Positions 35,572-44,854 are shown, counted from the stretch's first letter. The stretch: DNA of 64,000 nucleotides from Desulfurivibrio dismutans (GCF_029210385.1 NZ_JARGDQ010000004.1:1-64000), one strand, 5' to 3'. Notes: generated by a model not told the origin, from the sequence alone. Program-made: numbers and translations.

Positions 35572-36369
35572 ATGATCCGGCCCTGGCGGCGCGCCGTCCA
35601 ATGGCTGGGCGCTCTGCTTTTCTTTAGCCTGCCGTTTTGGCGCTGGCAGGGCGAGAGCCTGCTGCGGCTGGACGTCCCCGCCTGGACCCTGTACCTGCCG
35701 GGCCGGCAGTTGGGGGTCCAGGAGTTTTACCTGGTGGTGCCGGGGCTGCTGGCCCTGATCTTCCTGTTCCTCTTGGTGGCCAGGTTTCTGGGCCGGGTCT
35801 GGTGTGGATGGCTCTGCCCCCAGACCTGGCTCAACAACCTGGTGGAATGGCTGGCCCGGGGGCTGGGGCTGCGGGTTGATCCCTGGCGGCTGAGTGGGGC
35901 CTGGTGGCGCCAAACCGCCCTGCATCTGGTGATGCTGCTGCTGGCCATGTGGGGCGGCGCCACTCTGGTCTGGTACTTTGTGCCGCCGGAGGTTTACTGG
36001 CAGCGGCTGCTGGTCGGCGCGCCCGGCCCCTGGGCCCTGGGCTTTACCCTGGGCCTGGCGTCGCTGATTTATCTTGACGCCCTTTTTGTCCGGCGCCTGG
36101 CTTGCCGGGAATTTTGCCCCTACGGCCGCATTCAGGTCATTCTGCTGGGCAAAGACACTTTAAACCTCGGGCTAACCGCCGATCATGCCCAGCGTTGCCT
36201 GGATTGTCGGGCCTGTGTCCGGGCCTGCCCCATGGGGATTGATATCCGCCGGGGCTACCAGGTGGAATGCATCAACTGCGGCAACTGCCGGGACGCCTGC
36301 CGTCGGGTTATGGCCAAGGCCCAACCTGGCCGGCCGGGACTGATCAACTATCGTTTTGGCGAATTATAA
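35572..36369 (+). CDS. ccoG: CcoG-like polyferredoxin
   Basis: This 265-residue membrane protein has about four or five helices and the CcoG/RdxA cysteine patterns: VWCGWLCPQTWL, LACREFCPYGRIQ, then two 4Fe-4S motifs CLDCRACVRACPMGID and CINCGNCRDACRRV. CcoG is a Cu(II) reductase/assembly factor for cbb3 oxidase. The usual C-terminal immunoglobulin-like domain of about 200 residues is missing, so this is a short form. It follows the CcoP anchor gene by 3 nt. Confidence 0.88.
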   Translation: MIRPWRRAVQWLGALLFFSLPFWRWQGESLLRLDVPAWTLYLPGRQLGVQEFYLVVPGLLALIFLFLLVARFLGRVWCGWLCPQTWLNNLVEWLARGLGLRVDPWRLSGAWWRQTALHLVMLLLAMWGGATLVWYFVPPEVYWQRLLVGAPGPWALGFTLGLASLIYLDALFVRRLACREFCPYGRIQVILLGKDTLNLGLTADHAQRCLDCRACVRACPMGIDIRRGYQVECINCGNCRDACRRVMAKAQPGRPGLINYRFGEL

Positions 36370-36401
36370 ATTTTTGGTAACTATTAAGCTCATTCTGGTA
36401 C

Positions 36402-36510
36402 GTAACTGTTCAGCAGTGCCCCATATTGCGGTAAGCCAAATAGACGTAGCGTACATCAGGTACTCAAGCCGACCTGATCGCCGCAAGATGGGGTGCTGCT
36501 GGACAGTTAC
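36402..36510. repeat. Palindromic element between ccoG and fixH
   Basis: The left arm starts GTAACTGTTCAGCAGTGCCC (36402-36431) and the right arm 36481-36510 ends GCTGGACAGTTAC. They pair at 26 of 30 positions around a 49-nt centre that contains CCTGATCGCC, as in other copies. It is the most diverged full-length member of the GTAAACGTTCAGCAG family, and the only one not directly at a stop codon. Confidence 0.75.
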
Positions 36511-36544
36511 AAATTTTACCCAGTTTTTCTGTGAGGATCCAGTT

Positions 36545-37054
36545 ATGTCGAAGAACATCGCCCCAGCCGTCGATGCCGTGCCGGTTTACCGCTGGCCATT
36601 GCTGCTGGGAGGCCTTTTTCTGGCCTTTCTGCTCTTCAGTTCATGGTCTATCATTCAGGCCGGAGCCCGGGTCAGCCCGGTGGTGGATTCCGATTACTAC
36701 GCCAGTGGCCAGGCCTACCATGCAGATGAACGGGCCTGGCGGGCCGCCGCCGAGGCCGGTTGGCGCCTGTTGCTGGCCAAAGAAGATGAAGTTCTGCAGG
36801 TGCGCTTGGTGGATGGCGACGGCCGGCCGGTGAGCGGGGGGCAAGTCAGCCTGCGTACCTCCCGCCGCACCGCCGGCAATCCCGTGGCCTGGCAACTGGC
36901 GCTGCCGGAAACCGCGCCGGGGATTTACCGGGCCCCGGCGGCGGATTTCCCCACCGACCCGGTGGAAATGGTGCTGTCGGCGGCCACCGCCGAGGCCGAA
37001 TTGCAGCGGCGTTTCCGGGTCAACACCAGTCAGTGGCGGGAGTTGGCGCTCTGA
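36545..37054 (+). CDS. ccoH: FixH/CcoH family protein
   Basis: This 169-residue protein has one N-terminal helix (YRWPLLLGGLFLAFLLFSSWSIIQA) and a periplasmic beta domain with WRAAAEAGWRL and VSGGQVSLRTSRR. FixH/CcoH proteins are needed for assembly of cbb3 oxidase together with the copper ATPase. GAGGATCC precedes the ATG at 36545; the longer frame to 36356 runs through the palindrome and is not supported. It overlaps ccoI by 22 nt. Confidence 0.82.
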   Translation: MSKNIAPAVDAVPVYRWPLLLGGLFLAFLLFSSWSIIQAGARVSPVVDSDYYASGQAYHADERAWRAAAEAGWRLLLAKEDEVLQVRLVDGDGRPVSGGQVSLRTSRRTAGNPVAWQLALPETAPGIYRAPAADFPTDPVEMVLSAATAEAELQRRFRVNTSQWRELAL

Positions 37055-39672
37055 ACGATTTGCGTTGTCACCATTGCCAGGACCCGCTGCCCGCCGACGG
37101 TGGTTTTCGCGGCGAGCGTGATGGAGCCGAATACCGCTTCTGCTGCCGGGGTTGCCTGGGAGCCTGGCTGATCATCACCGGGGCCGGGCTGGAGGATTAT
37201 TACCGTAAGCGCTCCTGGCAGGATGCCGGCGGCATGGCCGAAGTCTTTGCCGTTGAGTACGACGACCAGTTGCTGGCCCGCCATGTCCGAGTCGGCGAGG
37301 AGGGCGACGAGCTGGCCTTCCTGGTGGAAGGAATTCGTTGCGCCACTTGCGTCTGGTTGATCGAAAAGATCGTCGGTCAGTTGGACGGAGTGAGAACGGT
37401 GCGGGCCAATTACGGCAGCCACCGGGTTTTTGTGGTGTATGATCCAACCCGCTTGACTCCGGCCCGGCTGTTTGCCGCCGTGGCCCGCCTGGGCTACCGC
37501 CCTCGGGTGCTGACCCGCGACAACCTGCACCGGGCCGCCGAGGCGGAAAGCCGCGATCTGCTGCTGCGCTTCGGCACCGCCTTTTTTCTCGCCATGCAGC
37601 TCATGGGCTACTCTTTTGCCCTCTATGCCGGCTATTTCCAGGGGATGACCCCGCTGACCCGGGATGTCATGCAGTGGATGGCGGCCCTGGTTACCACCCC
37701 CGTGGTCTTTTATTCCGGCTGGCCCTTTCTGGTCGGCGCCTGGCGCAGTCTGCGCAGCAACCTCCCCAACATGGACCTGCTGGTCGCCATGGGGGTGCTG
37801 GCCGCCTACTTTTACAGTATTTATGCCACCGTGGTGGGGGCCGAGGTCTATTTTGAAACTGCGGCCATGATCGTCACCCTGATCCTGCTGGGCCGGCTCT
37901 TTGAGCATAACGCCCGCCGCCGGGCCGCCTCCGGGGTCGACCGCCTGCTGCACCTGACCCCGGACACCGCCGTGCGCCTGGAGGAGGGGGAGTGGCAAGT
38001 GGTGGTGGACAGCGCCGAGCTGCGGCCCGGTGATATGATCCTGGTGCGTCCCGGCGAGCGCTTCCCGGTGGATGGCAGGATTGTCGATGGTCACTCGGAA
38101 GTGGACGAGGCGGTGGTCAGCGGTGAGTCCCGGCCCCTGGCGCGGGGGCCGGGCGAGGCGGTACTGGGAGGCAGCATCAATTTGACCGGCACCCTGCGGG
38201 TGGAGGTGGCGAAAACCACCGCCGAATCATTTGTCGCCCGCATGGCCATGCTGGTGGAAGAGGCCCAGAGCCGCCAGGCCCCGGTGCAGCGCCTGGCCGA
38301 TCGCCTGGCCGCCGCTTTTGTGCCCCTGGTGCTGAGCTTGAGCCTGGCGGCCCTGCTCTTCTGGCTGTGGCAGGGGCTCGGCCTGGGACCGGCCCTGTTG
38401 ATCGCCATTGCCGTGCTGGTGGTGGCCTGTCCCTGCGCCCTGGGGCTGGCCACCCCCACCGCCGTGCTGGTGGCCGCCGGCCGGGCCGCCGGCCGAGGGA
38501 TTCTTTACCGGGGTGGGGATGTGCTGGAGGAAAGCGCCAAGATCACCCACGTGGCCTTCGATAAAACCGGTACCCTGACCACCGGTAGCCCACGAGTGGT
38601 GGCGGTGCGACCTTATCTCCACGCCGGTACCGACGAAGCGACCGGGGCTGCAAGCCGAGCCGGGGAAGGGCTTGAAAATCGTCTGCTGGCCCTGGCGGCG
38701 GCGGTGGAAAGCGGCTCCACCCATCCCCTGGCCGAGGCTATTGTTACGGAGGCCGAAAGCAGGGGATTGATCTATGAACCGGGGGGGCAAGGGCCGCCGA
38801 CTGCCTCCTGTGATCGCTCACCGGCGGTGGCGTCGGAAAAGACCTCGGAGCAGGTTATCCAGAAACAATCTGGTTTGCCGGCAGTCGGTGCTGTCAGCGA
38901 AATCAGCGCCGTCGCCGGGCGTGGTATGATTGCCGCCGGGTCGGCCGGCAAGGTGGTGGTCGGCAACCGGGATTTTTTGGCCCAGCAGGGCATAGATGTG
39001 CCGCCTCGGGAAGAGTGGACGGCGGACCGGGGCGGCATGTTGAAGGCCGGCGCCAGGCAGGGGCAAAACTCCGCCGCCGGAGAGGCTCTGACCGAAGTGC
39101 ATTTGGCCGAGGCCGGCCAATACGCCGGGGTCATCCTGCTGCAGGATACCTTGCGCCCCGATGCCCCGGCCCTGGTCCGGGAACTGCACGCCCGCGGGCT
39201 GCAGGTGCTGATGCTCAGCGGTGACAATCCCGGGGTGGCGGCCCGGGTGGCTGCCGAGGCCGGGATTGAAAAGGTGTACAGCGCCATTGATCCTGCCGGC
39301 AAGAAGGCGATCATCGAAGAGTTGCAACACGCCGGCGCCCGGGTGCTGATGGTGGGCGACGGGATCAACGACGCCCCGGCCCTGGCCGCCGCCCGGGTGG
39401 GCTGCGCCCTGGCCGGTGGGACTGATATAGCGGTGGGTGCCGCCGGCCTGGTGCTGACCCGTAACCGGCTGGCGGAACTGGCCGGTGCCCTGGCTCTGGC
39501 CCGCCGCACCATGCGGATCATCCGGGAAAATCTTTTCTGGGCCTTTTCTTACAATATGGTAACCTTGCCTTTGGCGGTGGCCGGACTGCTGGCGCCGGTT
39601 TACGCCGCCGCCGCCATGGCCGCCAGCTCGGTGCTGGTGGTGGCCAACTCCTTGCGCCTGGCAAAACGGTAA
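37033..39672 (+). CDS. ccoI: Copper-transporting P1B ATPase CcoI/FixI
   Basis: This protein of about 879 residues has an N-terminal ferredoxin-like metal site (CHHC, then CCRGC) and an HMA-like CATCVWLIE. The membrane part includes the transport motif ACPCALGLATP. The catalytic core has VSGESRPL, FDKTGTLTTG (phosphorylated Asp), GSTHPLAEAIV and GDGINDAPALA, and a final YNMVTLP. It exports copper for CuB insertion into cbb3. The nucleotide domain is about 60 residues longer than usual. The start is uncertain (GTG 37033 or a later codon). Its TAA lies in a palindromic element. Confidence 0.93.
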   Translation: MAGVGALNDLRCHHCQDPLPADGGFRGERDGAEYRFCCRGCLGAWLIITGAGLEDYYRKRSWQDAGGMAEVFAVEYDDQLLARHVRVGEEGDELAFLVEGIRCATCVWLIEKIVGQLDGVRTVRANYGSHRVFVVYDPTRLTPARLFAAVARLGYRPRVLTRDNLHRAAEAESRDLLLRFGTAFFLAMQLMGYSFALYAGYFQGMTPLTRDVMQWMAALVTTPVVFYSGWPFLVGAWRSLRSNLPNMDLLVAMGVLAAYFYSIYATVVGAEVYFETAAMIVTLILLGRLFEHNARRRAASGVDRLLHLTPDTAVRLEEGEWQVVVDSAELRPGDMILVRPGERFPVDGRIVDGHSEVDEAVVSGESRPLARGPGEAVLGGSINLTGTLRVEVAKTTAESFVARMAMLVEEAQSRQAPVQRLADRLAAAFVPLVLSLSLAALLFWLWQGLGLGPALLIAIAVLVVACPCALGLATPTAVLVAAGRAAGRGILYRGGDVLEESAKITHVAFDKTGTLTTGSPRVVAVRPYLHAGTDEATGAASRAGEGLENRLLALAAAVESGSTHPLAEAIVTEAESRGLIYEPGGQGPPTASCDRSPAVASEKTSEQVIQKQSGLPAVGAVSEISAVAGRGMIAAGSAGKVVVGNRDFLAQQGIDVPPREEWTADRGGMLKAGARQGQNSAAGEALTEVHLAEAGQYAGVILLQDTLRPDAPALVRELHARGLQVLMLSGDNPGVAARVAAEAGIEKVYSAIDPAGKKAIIEELQHAGARVLMVGDGINDAPALAAARVGCALAGGTDIAVGAAGLVLTRNRLAELAGALALARRTMRIIRENLFWAFSYNMVTLPLAVAGLLAPVYAAAAMAASSVLVVANSLRLAKR

Positions 39673-39712
39673 TCGTTCAGCAGCAGGATAAGGGGCCTTG
39701 GTGAGCAGTTAC
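39669..39712. repeat. Short palindromic element at the ccoI stop
   Basis: GTAATCGTTCAGCAG (39669-39683) starts on the ccoI stop codon, and the degenerate partner GGTGAGCAGTTAC ends at 39712. It belongs to the GTAAACGTTCAGCAG family but is shortened and imperfect (10 of 15 pairs). Confidence 0.6.
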
Positions 39713-39735
39713 GAAAAACGGTAGGGGACAAGTCG

Positions 39736-39903
39736 ATGCTGGAATCCACTATAGCCTTGATCATCATTTCCCTGGGCCTGGGCCTGGGGGCCTGGCTGGC
39801 CTTTGTCTGGGCGGTGAAAAAGGGCGAGTTTGATGATCCCGAAGGCCCCAAATACCGGATGATGAACGATGACGATGAGCCCCCGCCACCCGCCGGCGGC
39901 TAA
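39736..39903 (+). CDS. ccoS: cbb3 oxidase maturation protein CcoS
   Basis: This 55-residue protein has one membrane helix (STIALIIISLGLGLGAWLAFVWAVKKGEFDD). The AFVWAVKxGQFDD-like motif and the 'P-x-Y-RM' tail are diagnostic of CcoS/FixS. It is required for cofactor insertion into CcoN. The stop overlaps the convergent LysM gene's stop. ATG 39736, with AGGGGAC upstream. Confidence 0.9.
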   Translation: MLESTIALIIISLGLGLGAWLAFVWAVKKGEFDDPEGPKYRMMNDDDEPPPPAGG

Positions 39904-40934
39904 CGGACCTGACCCAGCAGATCACCCGGCCGCACGTGGTTGTTGCTGGCGCTGGTCACCAGGGCGGCGGAGCGTTCCGGGGTGACCAGCAGGATCAGCA
40001 GTTCGGCCCGGCGCCGCAGGCCCTCGCCGCCGTCGGGAGAATGGGCGGAGAAGGTCTGGCCGGGAGCCAGCCCGTGGTTTTCGCCCCGGTCCAGGTAGAC
40101 CACGTTGTCGCTGGCGGCCGTCATCCGGTGGTGTTTGACGGCCACCACGGTGGCGGGAATGGTGTAGGCGTCTTTTTCCAGCAAGCCGGCCGTTACTTCC
40201 GGCTTCGGCGGCACCGGTCCCAGCAGGTCGCCCTGTTTGATTTCGGTAAAGGCCCGTTCAACCACGGCCCGCTGTTTGCCGCCCTCGGCTTTGATGACCT
40301 CAACAATGCCGACGTCCGCCAGCAGGTGGCCGGGGCTTTTCCCCAGGTAACGCTGGGCGGCGACCCGGCCCAGATCGCGATAAATGCCCAGGCGTTGGCC
40401 GGGCTGGGCGCCGGGGGCCTCGATCAGTATCGTCTCTTGGCCGGCGGCGTGGTGCCAGCCTACGGCTGAACCCAGTACCTGGCCGCCGGTGGGCAGATCC
40501 CAGGTGACCATGCCGATACCCCGGTTGTATTGCCGGGCCAGTTCCGCCGCCACGGCGTCCCGGCGTTCATCCACCTCCGGTTCAACTTCCACCACCGGCC
40601 GGGTGGGGGTGGTGACCTGCATCGGTAGAGCTTCACCGGGGCTGACGATGGGTGGTGGTTTGATAACCACTTCTTCTCTGGGTGGTGGTGGCGGGGGCAG
40701 GGGAATCAGCACGAACTGGCCGGGATAAATCCAGTGGGGGTTGGTGAGCTCGGGATTGACTTGCCAGATGTCCAGCCAGCGGCCGGGGTCAGACAGGTAC
40801 TGTTCACTCAGGCTCCAGAGGTTGTCGCCTTCCTGCACCTGGTGACGGATAAACTCTTCGGCGGCTGCCTGCGGTCCCGGGCTGATAAAGGCGACGGAGG
40901 CAATGAGAGCGGCCGTCAGAATAGTTTTTTTCAT
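39900..40934 (-). CDS. Exported LysM-domain protein
   Basis: This protein of about 344 residues has a signal peptide (KKTILTAALIASVAFISPGPQAAA) followed by a LysM domain: HQVQEGDNLWSLSEQYLSDPGRWLDIWQVNPELTNPHWIYPGQ (about residues 29-72). A proline-rich linker (PLPPPPPPREEV) and a C-terminal beta-rich domain of about 220 residues follow. LysM binds peptidoglycan, so a periplasmic, wall-linked role is likely; the C-terminal domain resembles those in FlgT/'LysM peptidoglycan-binding' Deltaproteobacterial proteins but is not assigned. ATG 40934 begins MKKTIL. Confidence 0.85.
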   Translation of the reverse strand: MKKTILTAALIASVAFISPGPQAAAEEFIRHQVQEGDNLWSLSEQYLSDPGRWLDIWQVNPELTNPHWIYPGQFVLIPLPPPPPPREEVVIKPPPIVSPGEALPMQVTTPTRPVVEVEPEVDERRDAVAAELARQYNRGIGMVTWDLPTGGQVLGSAVGWHHAAGQETILIEAPGAQPGQRLGIYRDLGRVAAQRYLGKSPGHLLADVGIVEVIKAEGGKQRAVVERAFTEIKQGDLLGPVPPKPEVTAGLLEKDAYTIPATVVAVKHHRMTAASDNVVYLDRGENHGLAPGQTFSAHSPDGGEGLRRRAELLILLVTPERSAALVTSASNNHVRPGDLLGQVR

Positions 40935-41107
40935 GGTCGACTCCTGGAGTTGATGGCCTGGCAAAGCATCAAAAGTTGCGTTGAATTAATTAGCTGTGTT
41001 TGTTTTTGCCGCCCCTTGGTACAAGGGTGATAAGCTGTGGCCGGGAAACACCTGCCCCTGATTTCGGATACATAATGAAACTTGTCGGCACGGATGTCAA
41101 GTGTCTG

Positions 41108-41120
41108 GTAAACGTTCAGC
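41108..41120. repeat. Solo end of a palindromic element
   Basis: GTAAACGTTCAGC matches exactly the terminus of the palindromic family, without a nearby partner. It lies 50 bp upstream of the SafE-like gene and may be a truncated copy. Confidence 0.45.
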
Positions 41121-41167
41121 CTTGTCGCGGCACCCAAAAAAAGATTTTGCGCCGGGGAGTAAAAAAG

Positions 41168-41905
41168 ATGTTTGGTGGGCTGGAAATTGATCCGCTTTAC
41201 GGTTTGGCCTTGGTAACTGCTCTGCTGGGGTCGGGGCACTGCCTGGGAATGTGCGGCCCATTGGTGGCGGCGCTGTCCCTGAGTTCGCCGGAGTTGCAGC
41301 GAGCCCGGACGGGAGTGGCTTTTCATCTGCTGTACAGCGCCGGTCGGATTGTCACCTATACCGCCATTGGCGCGCTGGTGGGCTGGTTTGGTTCGGCTCT
41401 GGCCTACACCCAGAATCTGGTGATGGTTACTGCGGTGGCCCTGATTTTTTCCGACCTCTTTATTATTGCCGTGGGCCTGGCCACCGCTGGGGCTTTCCGG
41501 CGCCTTAACGTCATGGGGCTTAATTTTCCCGCCCCCACGGCGTTGATCACCGGCCTGGTGAGCAGGCTGGCGGTGCTGCCGCCGGCTCTGCGGGCCTTGC
41601 CGGTGGGGCTGCTGATGGGCTTTTTGCCCTGCGGCTTTCTCTACGCCATGTTTATCGCCGCCGCCCAAAGCGCCGATCCTCTCACCGGGGCGCTGACCAT
41701 GCTGTTCTTCGGCCTGGGATCGGTGCCGGCCTTGTTGCTGTTCGGCAGCACCGCCGCCTGGCTTTCCGGCCGGGCCCGGGGGCGGATGCTGCAGGCCGCC
41801 GGGATCATGGTGGTGCTCATCGGGTTTTACAACCTCTACCGCCACCTGCAGATGTTCGACTGGCTGGTGGCCGGTATTCCCTTCGTGGAGGCGATCTGCC
41901 ATTGA
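41168..41905 (+). CDS. SafE/DsbD-like membrane protein (cbb3-linked)
   Basis: This 245-residue protein has six or seven membrane helices and the GSGHCLGMCGPLVAAL start (H-C-x-x-M-C-G-P) of the sulfite exporter TauE/SafE family fused to DsbD-like transport domains. LPVGLLMGFLPCGFLYAMF is the second conserved motif. Such genes commonly end cbb3 loci and are implicated in copper or reductant handling during oxidase biogenesis, which fits its position here. GGGGAG supports ATG 41168. Confidence 0.85.
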   Translation: MFGGLEIDPLYGLALVTALLGSGHCLGMCGPLVAALSLSSPELQRARTGVAFHLLYSAGRIVTYTAIGALVGWFGSALAYTQNLVMVTAVALIFSDLFIIAVGLATAGAFRRLNVMGLNFPAPTALITGLVSRLAVLPPALRALPVGLLMGFLPCGFLYAMFIAAAQSADPLTGALTMLFFGLGSVPALLLFGSTAAWLSGRARGRMLQAAGIMVVLIGFYNLYRHLQMFDWLVAGIPFVEAICH

Positions 41906-42111
41906 CCAAGGGCCCCATTGGCCTTGCTGTCTCCGTCCGCGCTGGACTTTGACGGATCCCTCGCCACAGAACGACCACCGGTACATAAAACTTGCGTTTA
42001 ATGGTGATTTCTGTTCACCTGAAACGGTTACTGGCCGGTGTTTGCGGCCGGTAACTGATGGAGCAGGTGTTTTTTCTTTTCTTTTTTTCTATTGGCGGGT
42101 GGTCTTTTTTG

Positions 42112-43704
42112 ATGAACAGTACGGTTGACCAGGAAACCGAGAACCTGCCGGAAGAAAGCCGGCTGGTGGAAATCTTCGCTCGGATGCAGATCAAGGGATT
42201 GCCGGCCATGTCCGGCCATGTCCAGGAGCTGATCTCGCTCACCCAGAGCAGCCAGAGTGCCGGCTATGAGCTGGCCCAGGTTATTCTCAAAGACTATTCC
42301 CTGACCAACAAGGTTCTGCAGGTTGTCAATTCGGCTTACTATTCCCTGGGGCGACACGTTAATTCCATTTCCCGGGCGGTTACCATTCTCGGGTTCGACG
42401 CGGTGCGGGAACTGGCCATGGCCATTGCCCTGTTTGAGGATTTTGTCAAAACCGGGCAGGAAAAGGAACTGGTCAGCCGGGTGCTGACTTCTTCCTTTCT
42501 AAGCGCCATGCAAGCCAGGGAAATGGCGGCGGAAAAAGATTTCGGGGTCGCCTCGGAGGAGGCCTTTATCTGTGCCCTGCTGCATAATCTGGGCAAGATC
42601 ATCATCTGTATTTATCTGCCGGAACAGTACCGGCAAATCGAAGATCTACAGGCCCGGGGGCAGGACGAACAGGCGGCGGCCCGCAAAGTACTGGACGGTT
42701 TGACCTTTCATCGGGTGGGGATGGAGGTGGCCGCTTTCTGGAATTTATCGGAAAACGTCATTGCCTCCATGGCGCCCAACCCCGAAGAGCCGAAAAACAA
42801 GCGGGACCAGACCGGTTATCTGCGCAATCTGGCAGCCTTCACCAATCGTTTAACGGAGCAGGTGTGTCAGGGGGCGGACGTCAGCCGGCTGGTCCGGCGT
42901 TATGAACAGGGCCTGCAGGTCAATCCCGAAGAGGCTCTGGCCCGGCTTAACCGCAGCGTCGACAGTTCCGAGGAGGTTTCTGCCGCCATCCGTTTCGGGT
43001 TGAGTAAGCTAAAAATCAGAAACAACCTGCAGCGGGTCGAAGAAGAGTTGCGCCAGCCCGGAAAGGCCCAGAAAAAAAGAAAAAAAGAAGAGACGGCCGG
43101 CAAAAAAGCCCCGCCGGAGGCCGCCGAAGTGGCGGGCCAGGCCGAGGATACTCAGGTGATCGAGATTGCCGCCCCGGTCGCCGATCCTGAAGCACCAAAA
43201 TCGATCAACGATTTTATCCAGGAAATCACCGAAACTCTGATGGGTGATTTCAATATCAACGATTTTTACATTACCCTGTTGGAAGGGTTGTACCGTGGGG
43301 TCGGTTTCGACCGGGTACTGCTGGCCATTATGACGGTGCAGGGGCAAAATCGCCTGTTGTGCGGCCGTTTCGGTTTTGGCGACCTTGATCGCGCCGGTAT
43401 TACCGGATTCCGCTATGATTTGAGCTGGCCGGGGGCGATTCTTCAGGCCATGAAAAACTGTCGGGATCTGGCGGTGCCGCCCGGAGTGCCGGGAGCCTTT
43501 CCGGAACCTTTGCAGCCGCTGGTTAAGGGCCGTACGATCTACCTTTTTCCGGTATGCCTGGATAAAAAACCCATCGGGCTGATTTATCTCGACCGAAAGC
43601 AGGACCAGCCCCGGCTTGATGCCGCCACCCTGCAGACGACCCGGATGTTTCGGGATTTTGCGGTCATGGCCATCCGTAAATTGCAAAAGGCAAGAAAGCG
43701 CTGA
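42112..43704 (+). CDS. HDOD-GAF signalling protein
   Basis: This protein of about 530 residues has an N-terminal HDOD domain (about 20-230): LPAMSGHVQELISL, DYSLTNKVLQVVNSAYYS, SRAVTILGFDAVREL, and CALLHNLGKIIICIYLPEQY. The HD metal-binding dyad is replaced, as in all HDOD proteins. A Lys/Ala-rich linker (KKRKKEETAGKKAPPEAAEVA) leads to a C-terminal GAF-like domain (about 370-525). HDOD proteins link signals to motility or c-di-GMP pathways. The start at MNSTVDQE is inferred. Confidence 0.85.
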   Translation: MNSTVDQETENLPEESRLVEIFARMQIKGLPAMSGHVQELISLTQSSQSAGYELAQVILKDYSLTNKVLQVVNSAYYSLGRHVNSISRAVTILGFDAVRELAMAIALFEDFVKTGQEKELVSRVLTSSFLSAMQAREMAAEKDFGVASEEAFICALLHNLGKIIICIYLPEQYRQIEDLQARGQDEQAAARKVLDGLTFHRVGMEVAAFWNLSENVIASMAPNPEEPKNKRDQTGYLRNLAAFTNRLTEQVCQGADVSRLVRRYEQGLQVNPEEALARLNRSVDSSEEVSAAIRFGLSKLKIRNNLQRVEEELRQPGKAQKKRKKEETAGKKAPPEAAEVAGQAEDTQVIEIAAPVADPEAPKSINDFIQEITETLMGDFNINDFYITLLEGLYRGVGFDRVLLAIMTVQGQNRLLCGRFGFGDLDRAGITGFRYDLSWPGAILQAMKNCRDLAVPPGVPGAFPEPLQPLVKGRTIYLFPVCLDKKPIGLIYLDRKQDQPRLDAATLQTTRMFRDFAVMAIRKLQKARKR

Positions 43705-43789
43705 ACCTGAACGGACTGGCTTCCTCTGTAGGGCCTGCTGTACTGTGACAGGTGGGGAGACCCCTTTAAGGCCGCGCCTGAACAGGATT

Positions 43790-43818
43790 ACCGGCCCCCA
43801 CCTCGGTGCGGGGCCGGT
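43790..43818. terminator. GC-rich hairpin downstream of the HDOD gene
   Basis: ACCGGCCCC (43790-43798) and GGGGCCGGT (43810-43818) form a perfect 9-bp stem with an 11-nt loop. There is no long T-run after it, so it is at best a weak terminator for the HDOD gene, which ends 86 nt upstream. Confidence 0.5.
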
Positions 43819-43936
43819 TACTTTGACCCGCTCTCCGGGCAGGCACGACTGATAGTTGCAGTCATCAGCGGCTTGTGGTTACAATGTTAACGAAAAGACG
43901 GTGCCGGACCACCGGCGGCAAGGGGCATGCGTAAGG

Positions 43937-44299
43937 ATGAGTAAAAGCAGCTACCGGGAAATAAAAGCCTATATTACCAAAGACGGTTCCGAGATCCGGG
44001 AGTTGATGCATCCCGCCGTGCATGGCAACACCAACCAGAGCCTGGCCGAAGCCCGGGTGCCGCCAGGCTCGGCGACCATGGCCCATCGCCATCGGGAGAG
44101 CGAGGAAATTTACCATTTCACCGCCGGTCGGGGCATGATGGGACTGGGGGAGGCCACTTTCCCGGTGGCCGCCGGTGATACCGTGGCCATCCGCCCCGGA
44201 GTGCTGCACTGGCTGGAGAATCCCGATCCGGAACCCCTGGTGGTCCTTTGCGCCTGCAGCCCTGCCTATAGCCACGAGGACACGGAGCTTGCTTTATGA
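43937..44299 (+). CDS. Cupin-domain protein
   Basis: This 120-residue single cupin has motif 1 as AHRHRESEEIYHFTAGRGMMGLG (the G-x5-H-x-H-x3-4-E-x6-G pattern, with His and Glu metal ligands) and motif 2 as VAAGDTVAIRPGVLHWLEN. A small metal-dependent sugar isomerase or dioxygenase, or a sensor, is possible; the substrate is unknown. The ATG at 43937 has GTAAGG just upstream. It overlaps the next gene by ATGA. Confidence 0.88.
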   Translation: MSKSSYREIKAYITKDGSEIRELMHPAVHGNTNQSLAEARVPPGSATMAHRHRESEEIYHFTAGRGMMGLGEATFPVAAGDTVAIRPGVLHWLENPDPEPLVVLCACSPAYSHEDTELAL

Positions 44300-44811
44300 G
44301 TGAGCGGAAAGATAAACTGCTCCAGGAGAGTGTCGAGAAGCGGAGTCCTTCTCTGTATCGCGGTCCCGATCGCCGTGCACCGTACCCGGTGAGCCGGATG
44401 GCGCCGGCCTTTGATCTGGTGGACCTGGCCCGCCAGATCGAAGACGCCGATCGCCTGATCGGCACCAGCGTGGGCGGCAAACTGCAGGTGATTGCCGAGC
44501 AGGTAAAGCAATTGCGCCGGCAGGCCCATGAAATTCTTGATAACGCCCGACGCGATCAGGAACTGCACCGGGCCCGCTGTAATTTTCGCCGCATTCCCGG
44601 GCACACCTACCATCTCTACCGCCGACCCGATGGCGAGACCTATTTTTCCATGCTGGCGCCGGAGGAGTGGCGGGACGGTCCTCCCCATGAATACGCCGGT
44701 TCCTGGCGGCTGGAGGCCGATCAGTCCTGGACACCGGTGGGTGAGGGTGAGGATCAGGGGGAGAGCGAAGAGCAGCAGGCCCTGCTTACCGCCCTGCTGG
44801 AAAAACGGTAA
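44296..44811 (+). CDS. DUF2452 family protein
   Basis: This 171-residue protein shows the DUF2452 pattern: FDLVDLARQIEDADRLIGTSVGGKL, QVIAEQVKQLRRQAHEIL and the aromatic RIPGHTYHLYRRPDGETYFSML-type C-terminal core with APEEW. It is cytosolic and of unknown function. The start overlaps the cupin stop. The TAA stop is formed by the first bases of a palindromic element. Confidence 0.72.
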   Translation: MSERKDKLLQESVEKRSPSLYRGPDRRAPYPVSRMAPAFDLVDLARQIEDADRLIGTSVGGKLQVIAEQVKQLRRQAHEILDNARRDQELHRARCNFRRIPGHTYHLYRRPDGETYFSMLAPEEWRDGPPHEYAGSWRLEADQSWTPVGEGEDQGESEEQQALLTALLEKR

Positions 44812-44854
44812 ACGTTCAGCAGTATCGCAACCTGCGGCACTGCTGAACGTTTAC
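44808..44854. repeat. Short perfect palindromic element after the DUF2452 gene
   Basis: GTAAACGTTCAGCAGT (44808-44823) and ACTGCTGAACGTTTAC (44839-44854) are exact reverse complements (16 bp) around a 15-nt loop. The TAA in the first arm is the stop codon of the upstream gene. This is the cleanest copy of the family terminus. Confidence 0.9.
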
